The notes beneath the pieces were generated by a model. That model saw only the letters and a program-made list of their open reading frames with translations. It was not told the DNA's origin and searched no databases. Source: Candidatus Pacearchaeota archaeon (GTDB lineage: Archaea; Nanobdellota; Nanobdellia; Pacearchaeales; GW2011-AR1). From it: a stretch of DNA of 29,808 nucleotides. A program made the position numbers and the translations under genes. The stretch lies in contig JAFCDH010000002.1 in assembly GCA_017609795.1 (NCBI GenBank), forward strand, positions 1 through 29,808. Direction: 5' to 3'. Shown here piece by piece: positions 23,020 to 29,238 of the stretch. Each line of letters opens with the position of its first letter. Position 1 is the first letter of the stretch.

Positions 23020-23355
23020 ATGGAAGGAATAGTTTCTTTTGAAAATTGGCAAAAACTTGATTTAAGAGTTGCTGAAATATTAGAAGTTGAAGCAATAGAA
23101 GGAGCTGACAAGCTTTACAAAATTAAAATAGATTTAGGAACAGAAACAAAAATCTTAGTTGCAGGTTTAAAACCTCATTATAATAAACAAGAATTAGAAG
23201 GTAAAAGAATAATTGTTTTTTGTAATTTAGAACCTCGTATAATAAAAGGAATTGAGAGCAAGGGTATGATTTTAGCTGCTGTAAATGGGGATAAAAGTGA
23301 AGTAAAACTCCTCCAACCTGATGGGATTGTTGAATTAGGTAGTAAGGTTAGTTAA
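23020..23355 (+). CDS. Stand-alone methionyl-tRNA synthetase beta / tRNA-binding OB-fold protein
   Basis: The 111 residues form an EMAP/Arc1p/CsaA-type OB fold, with the conserved LDLRVAEILEVEAIEGADKL, then LVAGLKPHY and FCNLEPRIIKGIESKGMILA. In many species this is the C-terminal, tRNA-binding and dimer-forming domain of MetRS; in Aquifex and some archaea it is a separate subunit. Here metS (23726-25285) ends without it, so this is the natural partner. It lies convergently a few hundred bases away, translated from the minD mRNA. The stop codon overlaps that of the 123-residue gene by the shared TTAA (23352-23355). Confidence 0.9.
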   Translation: MEGIVSFENWQKLDLRVAEILEVEAIEGADKLYKIKIDLGTETKILVAGLKPHYNKQELEGKRIIVFCNLEPRIIKGIESKGMILAAVNGDKSEVKLLQPDGIVELGSKVS

Positions 23356-23723
23356 TCTGTTATAATACAATAACTTATAACTGAATTATAAAAGGAAGCA
23401 GGAATAACCGGACTAACAGGAAGCACTATCCCAGTGTTCTTTTTTATAAATGCTGCTGCTATTTGCTTATATTCATATAAATTTTTCATTCCTCTACTCC
23501 ACACTGGCAGTTCTCCTTTAACTTTCACACCCTTAGGATGTTTCTCTCTAAAAGCCTTTGCTGCACCGTGTAATTCATCTAAAACTTGAAACTTTGTATG
23601 CAAATTAGTAGCCAGATTACTTAAATTAGCCTTGCTCATTTTCCTGAAATCAGGACATGCCATATCACAAAAGCTAAGAAGTAAATTAGTTCTTCCCCCT
23701 CTTTTCTCTGAAAGAGTCTCCAT
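23352..23723 (-). CDS. Protein of unknown function, 123 aa, in the metS operon
   Basis: The ATG lies 2 nt after the metS stop codon, so it is translated from the same mRNA. The protein is soluble, with three cysteines (two in CDMAC near residue 20, one at the end in YCI), a helical middle (KANLSNLATNLHTKFQVLDEL and the AAKAFREKHPKG segment) and a proline-rich C-terminal part with VLPVSPVIPASF. I do not recognise a family. Its base composition is a little less AT-rich than the neighbours. A role near MetRS is suggested only by linkage. Confidence 0.65.
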   Translation of the reverse strand: METLSEKRGGRTNLLLSFCDMACPDFRKMSKANLSNLATNLHTKFQVLDELHGAAKAFREKHPKGVKVKGELPVWSRGMKNLYEYKQIAAAFIKKNTGIVLPVSPVIPASFYNSVISYCIITD

Positions 23724-23725
23724 AT

Positions 23726-25285
23726 TTATTTTATCTTTCTAAACAATATCTCTCCCTTTTTAATCTTTTTAGCTGTAAATTGTTTTTTAATTTTCTCAGC
23801 AGATTCAGGAATAAAGGGGCTTAAGAGTTCAGCAATCTTCAAAATAGATTCTTTTAATTCATATAAATCTCTTTTTCTTCCAGTTTCCCAAATTTTTCTA
23901 TTCTGGATATATTGATTACAGTAATCAATAAAAGCAAAGATGGTATTCAATGCTTTATCAAGCTCATATTCTTCTACTTGCTTTTCAACTAATAAACAAA
24001 TTCCTTCTAAAATATATCTAATGGCCTCACTAAATACTCTCCCGTACTTACCTCCCTCTTCAATATGTTCTTCAAAAATGTAGAAATTATCTTTAGGATT
24101 ATCAGTTAAAATCTCTTTAATCTCTATTTTCCCTTTACTTATGGCTTTTTTAAATTCCTCAGAAGGATGTATCTTATTCTCAGTCTTCTCTACCCCATAT
24201 CTTTCAATCAAAGTAGCAACCCTACTAACCAAATTCCCAAGTTTATTTGCAAGTTCATTGTTGTGTCTCTCCACCAACACCTTCTCAGAGAAATCACCAT
24301 CTTCACCAAAAACTCCTTCCCTAAATAAAAAATACCTCGCAGAGTCAACTCCTGCAATTGCAATTAATTCATCAACATTAATTACTTTTCCTCTTGATTT
24401 AGAAATTTTTTCTTTATCAAAAGTCCACCAACCATGAGCAAAAACGACCTCTGGAAGTTTTATTCCGGCTGATAATAAAAAAGCAGGCCAATAAACACTA
24501 TGAAACCATAAAATATCTTTTCCAATTAAATGAATATCTGCTGGCCAATATTTTTCTTTCCCTTTCTTTCTTGTTGCAGAATAATAATTATAAAGTGCAT
24601 CGAACCATACGTAGCAACAATGTTTTTTATCAAAAGGTAAAGGAATTCCCCAATTAAAACTTGTCCTTGATATTGATAAATCTTTCAATCCCTCTTTAAC
24701 TCTGTTTATTATTTCTTGTCTTCTATTTTTTGGGGAAATAAAATTAGGATTTTTCTTATAATAATCTAAAAGTTGTTTTTGATATTTAGAGAGTTTAAAA
24801 AAATAAGTTTCTTCTTTTAATTTTTCTATTTTTGTCTTATGTATTGGGCAACAGCCATTTTCTAAATCTTTTTCAGTATAATATGCTTCACATCCAGTAC
24901 AATAATATCCCTCATATTCTCCTTTGTAAATATCTCCTTTATCATAAGCCTCTTGTAATGCTTTTTGGACAAACTTTTCATGATCTTTATCAGTTGTTCT
25001 AATAAATCTATCATATTTTATATTTAATCTTTTCCAGGCTTGTTTAAATTTAGGAATTAAAGAATCAGTAAATTCTTTAGGGCTTTTTCCTGCCTTTTTA
25101 GCAGCCAAAGCTATTTTTTTACCATGATCATCTGTTCCTGTTAAAAAGAAAACATCATATCCTTTAATTTTAAACCATCTAGCTAATATATCTGCCGCTA
25201 TAGTTGTATATGCATGCCCAACATGGGGGATGTCATTCGGATAATATATCGGTGTCGTAACATAAAATTTTTTCTTACTTACCAT
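23726..25285 (-). CDS. metS: Methionyl-tRNA synthetase, bacterial single-zinc-knuckle type
   Basis: The 519-residue class I synthetase begins VTTPIYYPNDIPHVGHAYTT, with the HIGH site H21-V-G-H24. The zinc knuckle is CTGC followed by CCPIH (about 128-148), the CxxC...CPxH form of Thermus-like bacterial MetRS. Euryarchaeal enzymes usually have more Cys sets. The KMSKS site is K293-I-S-K-S297. The anticodon-binding helices have NELANKLGNLVSR. The C-terminal tRNA-binding domain is absent; a separate gene at 23020-23355 supplies it. The enzyme charges initiator and elongator tRNA-Met. Its relation to bacterial enzymes suggests ancient transfer. Stop and next start are 2 nt apart. Confidence 0.97.
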   Translation of the reverse strand: MVSKKKFYVTTPIYYPNDIPHVGHAYTTIAADILARWFKIKGYDVFFLTGTDDHGKKIALAAKKAGKSPKEFTDSLIPKFKQAWKRLNIKYDRFIRTTDKDHEKFVQKALQEAYDKGDIYKGEYEGYYCTGCEAYYTEKDLENGCCPIHKTKIEKLKEETYFFKLSKYQKQLLDYYKKNPNFISPKNRRQEIINRVKEGLKDLSISRTSFNWGIPLPFDKKHCCYVWFDALYNYYSATRKKGKEKYWPADIHLIGKDILWFHSVYWPAFLLSAGIKLPEVVFAHGWWTFDKEKISKSRGKVINVDELIAIAGVDSARYFLFREGVFGEDGDFSEKVLVERHNNELANKLGNLVSRVATLIERYGVEKTENKIHPSEEFKKAISKGKIEIKEILTDNPKDNFYIFEEHIEEGGKYGRVFSEAIRYILEGICLLVEKQVEEYELDKALNTIFAFIDYCNQYIQNRKIWETGRKRDLYELKESILKIAELLSPFIPESAEKIKKQFTAKKIKKGEILFRKIK

Positions 25286-25315
25286 AGAAATAACACAAGA
25301 AAAGCATATAAAAAA

Positions 25316-26284
25316 CTAACTAAATCCCCAATTATAGTCTGCAATATCTCCATCTCTGCTTCTCTTAGAATAAAAAGTATTATCATGCCCCATACTATCA
25401 ACCCATCCCCATAAGGCTATTTCTCTGTCTCCTCTATCTGGTTTTCTGAGTTTATCCTTACTTTGCAAAGAATTATCTTTAACTAAGATATTATTTCTTA
25501 ATCTTAAATAAAAATCAACAGTTTCCTGGCTAGGAATTGCAAACTGACACATTTGTAATGGAATAATATTCTTTTCATTCCAGTAATAATCTATAATTTT
25601 CAGATAAGCTGCAATTTCATGAGCACAAATATTAATAATTCCAGAACTCTCTTTATCATCAGTATATTTATACCTTATACTAAATCTTTTTGCTCCACAA
25701 GAGTGGTCTGAACCTATATTTAAACTAACTATATGTTTCTCACTGCTGTCAATAACAGGAACAGAAATCAGTTTAAACTTAACTCTGGGCTCGCCTTTTG
25801 TTCTTGAAGGAACATTGCAAATAATTTCAGCCCCATCCCTTCTAACCCTGCTAGAATCAGCATAAGGTTTTATTTTTATTTCAGTTCCTCTAACCTGATT
25901 TGAATAAGCATAAATTCTTGCCCCTTCTAAACAAGAATCACCTAAAGAAATCTTTCTCTTTCTTCTATCTCTTCCAATAGGTAAAACACTATAACCACAA
26001 AAATTACGTCCTTCAAAACTATTAAAAGCCGGTTCTCTTAATTGCACAGGAGTTCTACCATCTCTTAAAGCTTGGTCTAAACTATAATATCTCTTAGGTT
26101 TTACTTCTTGCCCGTGTTTCATAAATTTTCTTGTAGAATCAAATCCCTTTGGGACTAAAGGACTTATAATTGCATATTCATCAGACCCAAGCTTAGCAAT
26201 ATCTGAAAACTCAGCTATCTCTACAAGATTCTTTTTCTTAATTTCAGCTTTTGTGACATCCTTAAAAAACGTTTTCTTCGCCAT
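25316..26284 (-). CDS. Protein of unknown function, 322 aa, divergent from a TrmB-type regulator
   Basis: I do not recognise this protein. It is soluble and basic, with a high Arg share that stands out among Lys-rich neighbours. There are Cys/His-bearing segments (NFCGYS, DSCLEG, DHSCGAKR, ICAHEIAAY) that could bind a metal, but there is no CxxC. The middle has alternating strands (PRVKFKLISVPVIDSSEKHIVSLNI). The end (GDREIALWGWVDSMGHDNTF, then DYNWGFS) is rich in Trp and acidic residues. The gene is transcribed away from the TrmB-like gene, with a 22-bp palindrome exactly between the two TATA boxes, so the regulator may control it. It ends 30 nt before metS on the same strand. Confidence 0.75.
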   Translation of the reverse strand: MAKKTFFKDVTKAEIKKKNLVEIAEFSDIAKLGSDEYAIISPLVPKGFDSTRKFMKHGQEVKPKRYYSLDQALRDGRTPVQLREPAFNSFEGRNFCGYSVLPIGRDRRKRKISLGDSCLEGARIYAYSNQVRGTEIKIKPYADSSRVRRDGAEIICNVPSRTKGEPRVKFKLISVPVIDSSEKHIVSLNIGSDHSCGAKRFSIRYKYTDDKESSGIINICAHEIAAYLKIIDYYWNEKNIIPLQMCQFAIPSQETVDFYLRLRNNILVKDNSLQSKDKLRKPDRGDREIALWGWVDSMGHDNTFYSKRSRDGDIADYNWGFS

Positions 26285-26317
26285 GTAATTTGTAAAGAAA
26301 AAACACAGATAAACTTA

Positions 26318-26339
26318 TGAGGTGATAAATATCACCACA
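26318..26339. promoter_or_regulatory. 22-bp palindrome between divergent promoters (candidate TrmB operator)
   Basis: GGTGATA-AA-TATCACC (26321-26336) is a perfect 7-bp inverted repeat. It extends outward, skipping one base, by TG and CA to 22 bp. On its right is the BRE/TATA AAAACCTTAAAAATA (26343-26357) of the TrmB-like gene; on its left, minus-strand AAGTTTATCTG (about 26306-26315) fits the TATA box of the 322-residue gene. A dimer bound here could control both promoters. Which protein binds is inference. Confidence 0.65.
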
Positions 26340-26342
26340 CCA

Positions 26343-26357
26343 AAAACCTTAAAAATA
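26343..26357 (+). promoter_or_regulatory. BRE/TATA promoter of the TrmB-like gene
   Basis: AAAACCTTAAAAATA is centred about 27 nt before the ATG at 26377, the position for leaderless transcription, and directly adjoins the palindrome. Confidence 0.5.
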
Positions 26358-26376
26358 AAAAAATCTTTCATACAAC

Positions 26377-27087
26377 ATGGAATTAGAAAGATTAAAACAA
26401 GTAGGATTAACTACTAATGAATCTTTAGTATACAGTGCCCTACTTAAACTAGGACCTAGTTTAGCTGGGCAGATTTCCCGAAAAACAGGCTTACATAGAA
26501 GAACTGTTTATGACACAACAGAAATGCTAATTAAAAAAGGACTCCTAGGTTATATTTTAAAAAATAATAGAAGATTATTTGAAGCAGTATCTCCAAAAAG
26601 ACTTCTTGAAATAATAAAAGAAAAAGAAAATATGATAAATGAAATACTTCCTGAAATGTTGACTCATTACGCACAAACTAAAGAAAAACAGGAAACTAAT
26701 TTTTACAAAGGAAAACAAGGCTTAAAAACAGTTTTTGAAGACCAAATAGAAACTAAAAAAGAGATTCTTATCTTAGGTGCTTCTCCTCTTGCCTATGAAA
26801 TTCTTCAGTTTTATTTTAAATGGTTTGATAAAAGAAGAAAAGAAAATAAAATTAAAACAAAAATTATTTTTAATAAAGCAAATAAAAAATTAAAAATTCC
26901 ATTATCTGAAATTAAATATTTGCCTCAAAAATACACTTCTCCATTAGCGATTAATATATATGGTGATAAAGTAGCTATAATTTTATGGAGTAAGGAAAAT
27001 CCTTTAGCTATTGTTATAAAAAACAAAGAAATTTCTGAAGGATATAGAAAATATTTTGAAGTTATGTGGAAAACTGCAAAATATTAA
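26377..27087 (+). CDS. TrmB-family transcriptional regulator
   Basis: The 236-residue protein has the family layout. Residues 1-75 form a winged helix (ERLKQVGLTTNESLVYSALL, a recognition region with TGLHRRTVYDTTEMLIKKGL). A coiled coil (about 80-105) leads to the effector domain (about 108-230), which begins FYKGKQGLKTVFEDQIETKK. The short effector domain resembles the PLD-like core without the sugar-binding extension of Thermococcus TrmB, so the ligand is unclear. The family responds to sugars or other metabolites. The stop codon TAA (27085-27087) directly adjoins the first base of tRNA-Gly. It is divergent from the 322-residue gene. Confidence 0.9.
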   Translation: MELERLKQVGLTTNESLVYSALLKLGPSLAGQISRKTGLHRRTVYDTTEMLIKKGLLGYILKNNRRLFEAVSPKRLLEIIKEKENMINEILPEMLTHYAQTKEKQETNFYKGKQGLKTVFEDQIETKKEILILGASPLAYEILQFYFKWFDKRRKENKIKTKIIFNKANKKLKIPLSEIKYLPQKYTSPLAINIYGDKVAIILWSKENPLAIVIKNKEISEGYRKYFEVMWKTAKY

Positions 27088-27158
27088 GCGCCTTTGGTAT
27101 AGTGGTAGAATAAAACCTTCCCAAGGTTTAGACGCGAGTTCGATTCTCGCAAGGCGCA
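27088..27158 (+). tRNA. tRNA-Gly (anticodon CCC)
   Basis: A 71-nt cloverleaf. The acceptor stem GCGCCTT/AAGGCGC pairs perfectly. The anticodon stem AAACC/GGTTT encloses TTCCCAA, giving anticodon CCC for the GGG codon. The variable loop is 4 nt, and the T stem GCGAG/CTCGC is perfect with loop TTCGATT. The D stem GTAT/GAAT is weak, with one A-A mismatch and two G-T pairs. The discriminator is A and CCA is not encoded. It starts immediately after the stop codon of the TrmB-like gene, so its promoter lies inside that gene or it is cut from a joint transcript. Confidence 0.95.
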
Positions 27159-27180
27159 TTTCTCAAATTTTCCCACAAAA

Positions 27181-27191
27181 ACCTTTAAATA
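27181..27191 (+). promoter_or_regulatory. BRE/TATA-like promoter upstream of the AbrB-like gene
   Basis: ACCTTTAAATA, preceded by AAAA, is a classical archaeal BRE/TATA sequence, and transcription would start near 27210, within the inverted repeat at 27194-27227. A second TATA-like stretch at 27217-27224, about 25 nt before the ATG, is an alternative. Confidence 0.4.
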
Positions 27192-27193
27192 CC

Positions 27194-27227
27194 ATGTATA
27201 TCTATTATATATGTTTTGTATATACAT
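27194..27227. promoter_or_regulatory. Inverted repeat upstream of the AbrB-like gene (possible operator)
   Basis: ATGTATAT (27194-27201) and ATATACAT (27220-27227) are 8-bp perfect arms 18 nt apart, set around the predicted transcription start. AbrB-like proteins often regulate their own gene through AT-rich palindromes, so this could be an autoregulatory site. AT-rich arms of this length may also occur by chance. Confidence 0.4.
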
Positions 27228-27246
27228 TTATGTGTAAAACACAAAG

Positions 27247-27429
27247 ATGCCAAAAAGAAAATTTGATGCTAAACTTAGAAAAGTAGGTAATTCTTATGTT
27301 GTGACTATTCCAAAAGATACTATTGATAGATTTAATCTTAAAGAAGGAGATTTCTTAGCAGTTGATTTAGACACTGATGAAATCAAAAAACTAAAAAATG
27401 GAAATAAAAAGAAAAACAATACTAGATAG
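27247..27429 (+). CDS. AbrB/SpoVT/MazE-like DNA-binding protein, 60 aa
   Basis: The 60-residue protein is one swapped-hairpin AbrB domain: AKLRKVGNSYVVTIPKDTID (about 8-27), the family core, then RFNLKEGDFLAVDLDTDEI, and a Lys/Asn-rich tail. Such proteins dimerise and bind DNA; some are antitoxins. No toxin gene adjoins: the next frame encodes a membrane protein overlapping by 32 bases. It is likely a small transcriptional regulator with its own promoter and possible operator. Confidence 0.85.
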   Translation: MPKRKFDAKLRKVGNSYVVTIPKDTIDRFNLKEGDFLAVDLDTDEIKKLKNGNKKKNNTR

Positions 27430-27682
27430 TAAAAAATATCCGGCATTCATGTATGCTTCATTACTTATAGTTTCAATTCTCATACTTTTCAGTTTTGTAA
27501 ATCTATTTGAAAAACAAGATAAAATAAAAGAAAACCTAATAAATCCTATAACAGGATTTGCTTCACAAGAACAATCAAACTTTTTTAACATATCTTATCT
27601 TGCTTATTATTCAATCATAGCAGCAATAATTGTTTCAATACTTATTGTTATCGGTAAATTAAAACATAAAGGAGGAAACTAA
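27398..27682 (+). CDS. Small membrane protein with two helices, 94 aa
   Basis: A basic cytoplasmic head, a first membrane helix (about 19-36, SLLIVSILILFSFVNLF), an outer loop with NLINPITGFASQEQ, a second helix (about 69-86, YYSIIAAIIVSILIVIG), and a Lys-rich tail. It overlaps the AbrB-like gene by 32 bases in another frame, so translation is probably coupled. A later ATG (residue 18) would place the start closer to the helix and remove most of the overlap. The stop codon lies at the first bases of copy m. No family recognised. Confidence 0.65.
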   Translation: MEIKRKTILDSKKYPAFMYASLLIVSILILFSFVNLFEKQDKIKENLINPITGFASQEQSNFFNISYLAYYSIIAAIIVSILIVIGKLKHKGGN

Positions 27683-27763
27683 TATTTAATAAGCATAGAG
27701 ATATATGAGGATGAGAAGCTTAATCTACTCATTAACATAACTTAAGATTCATAAAAATATAAG
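27679..27763 (+). repeat. 84-bp dispersed intergenic repeat, copy m (upstream of the MFS gene)
   Basis: Plus-strand reading is CTAATATTTAATAAGCATAG, AGATATATGAGGATGAGAAG, CTTAATCTACTCATTAACAT and AACTTAAGATTCATAAAAAT. It fills 85 of the 97 bp between the two genes; its first bases overlap the upstream stop codon, and it ends 16 nt before the next ATG. The centre has ATGAG-N12-CTCAT, a small inverted repeat. Confidence 0.8.
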
Positions 27764-27779
27764 TTAATAAAATAATAAA

Positions 27780-29156
27780 ATGAAAAAAACAAAAAACAAA
27801 AGAAAAATTAGGAAATTACAGCGTAAAACACGTCACCTAAGTGTAGAAGAAGGAATTTTTGCAAGCATTAGAAACTCATTAGGAGACTCTTATATTGCTC
27901 CTTTTGCAATTGCACTTAATTCAAGTAATTCTGTTGTTGCAATGCTTACTTCAATTACTGGTTTATTAGGTCCAATAAGCCAATGGCAAAGTTCAAAACT
28001 ACTTGAAAAATATCCAAGAAAAAAAATATTAATAAATTCATTTATTTTTGGTTCAATAGCTTGGGCTTTTTTAATCCTCTTAGCTTTCTTATTTTACAAA
28101 GGAATCTTAATTTCAACTCTTCCTTTACTGCTTTTAATCTTTTTTTCAATATACATTATAATTACAAGTTTTGCTACTCCTGCTTGGTTTTCTTGGATGG
28201 GAGATGTAGTTGATGAAGGACACAGAGGAAAATGGTTTTCAAAAAGAAACTATGTAATTGGAATAATTACTTTAATTTTCACCATATTAGCTGCATTTTT
28301 CTTAGATTTTTTTAAGAAAAATAATTGGGTAATGTTTGGGTTTATGATCTTGTTTACTTTAGCATTAATTGCTAGACTAATCTGTACTTATTATTTTAAA
28401 AGAGCCTATGAACCAAAACTAAAAATAAAAAAGAAATCTTATTTTAGTTTTTTTGAATTTATTAAAAAAGCTCCTTCAAATAATTTTGGAAGATTCACTA
28501 TCTTTAGAGCCTCACTAGAATTTGCAGCACATATAGCAACACCATTTTTCGCAGTTTATATGCTAAGAAATTTAGGATTTAGTTATGTAACATTTATGGC
28601 AGTTGTCCTTTCTCATACTTTATTTGGATTATTTATAATGAGGTGGTGGGGGAAATTTGCAGATAAATATGGAAATTATCAAGTTTTAAAAATAACAGCA
28701 ATATTGATTCCAATATATCCAATTTTATGGTTAATTTCAGGCTCTCCTATTTTTTTGATATTTATTCCTTCATTAGTTAAAGGGGTAGCTTTAGCTGGAT
28801 TTAATTTGTCTGCTGTAAATTTTATTTATGACTCTGTAAAGCCTGAAAAAAGAGGGTTTGCAGTTTCTTATTCTAATCTATTAAATGGTGTTGGAATATT
28901 TTTAGGGGCAGGACTTGGAGCAATTTTAGTAAAGGTTCTAACAATCACCTTTATGGATACTTTATTATTTATTTTCTTAATTTCAGGTTTTGCAAGATTA
29001 ATTGTTAGTTTAACAATGATTCCTTTTATCAGAGAAATAAGAAAAACTAGTAAATTCAACTCACAAAAAGCACTTAACAGCTTAGTTCCAAGAAGAATTA
29101 GATTTCCAACATTTAGTGGAGCTTATGAATTAATTGGAAAAAAAAGATTTAAATAA
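27780..29156 (+). CDS. Major facilitator superfamily transporter
   Basis: The 458-residue protein has a very basic head (residues 1-22) and about 12 hydrophobic helices in two sets of six. Between helices 2 and 3 is SSKLLEKYPRKKIL, and between 8 and 9 is GKFADKYGNYQVLKI, both forms of the MFS G-x-x-x-D-K/R-x-G-R/K loop. Helix 4 region has ATPAWFSWMGDVVDEGHRGKWF, a pattern seen in MFS proteins with an acidic and Arg-rich cytoplasmic loop. The substrate cannot be told. It is probably leaderless from copy m. The C-terminal tail (about 45 residues) is basic and soluble. Confidence 0.87.
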   Translation: MKKTKNKRKIRKLQRKTRHLSVEEGIFASIRNSLGDSYIAPFAIALNSSNSVVAMLTSITGLLGPISQWQSSKLLEKYPRKKILINSFIFGSIAWAFLILLAFLFYKGILISTLPLLLLIFFSIYIIITSFATPAWFSWMGDVVDEGHRGKWFSKRNYVIGIITLIFTILAAFFLDFFKKNNWVMFGFMILFTLALIARLICTYYFKRAYEPKLKIKKKSYFSFFEFIKKAPSNNFGRFTIFRASLEFAAHIATPFFAVYMLRNLGFSYVTFMAVVLSHTLFGLFIMRWWGKFADKYGNYQVLKITAILIPIYPILWLISGSPIFLIFIPSLVKGVALAGFNLSAVNFIYDSVKPEKRGFAVSYSNLLNGVGIFLGAGLGAILVKVLTITFMDTLLFIFLISGFARLIVSLTMIPFIREIRKTSKFNSQKALNSLVPRRIRFPTFSGAYELIGKKRFK

Positions 29157-29238
29157 AATGAAAATTCAAAAAACCAAAAGCTTTTTAAAATCAAACTCTC
29201 CAATATATATGATTCTAAATATATGATAGAAGGGGAAA

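Noticed and set aside
27056..27286. 76-codon frame across tRNA-Gly and the AbrB-like start
   Set aside because: It reads through a complete tRNA gene and into the wrong frame of the AbrB-like gene.
27247..27682. Toxin-antitoxin pair (AbrB-like antitoxin plus next ORF)
   Set aside because: The following protein is a two-helix membrane protein without PIN, MazF or RelE features, so the AbrB-like protein is more simply a regulator.
600..27763. CRISPR array or integron attC array as an explanation for the repeats
   Set aside because: The copies are kilobases apart, vary in orientation and sequence, have no spacers, and no cas gene or integrase is in the window; the ends do not match attC core sites.
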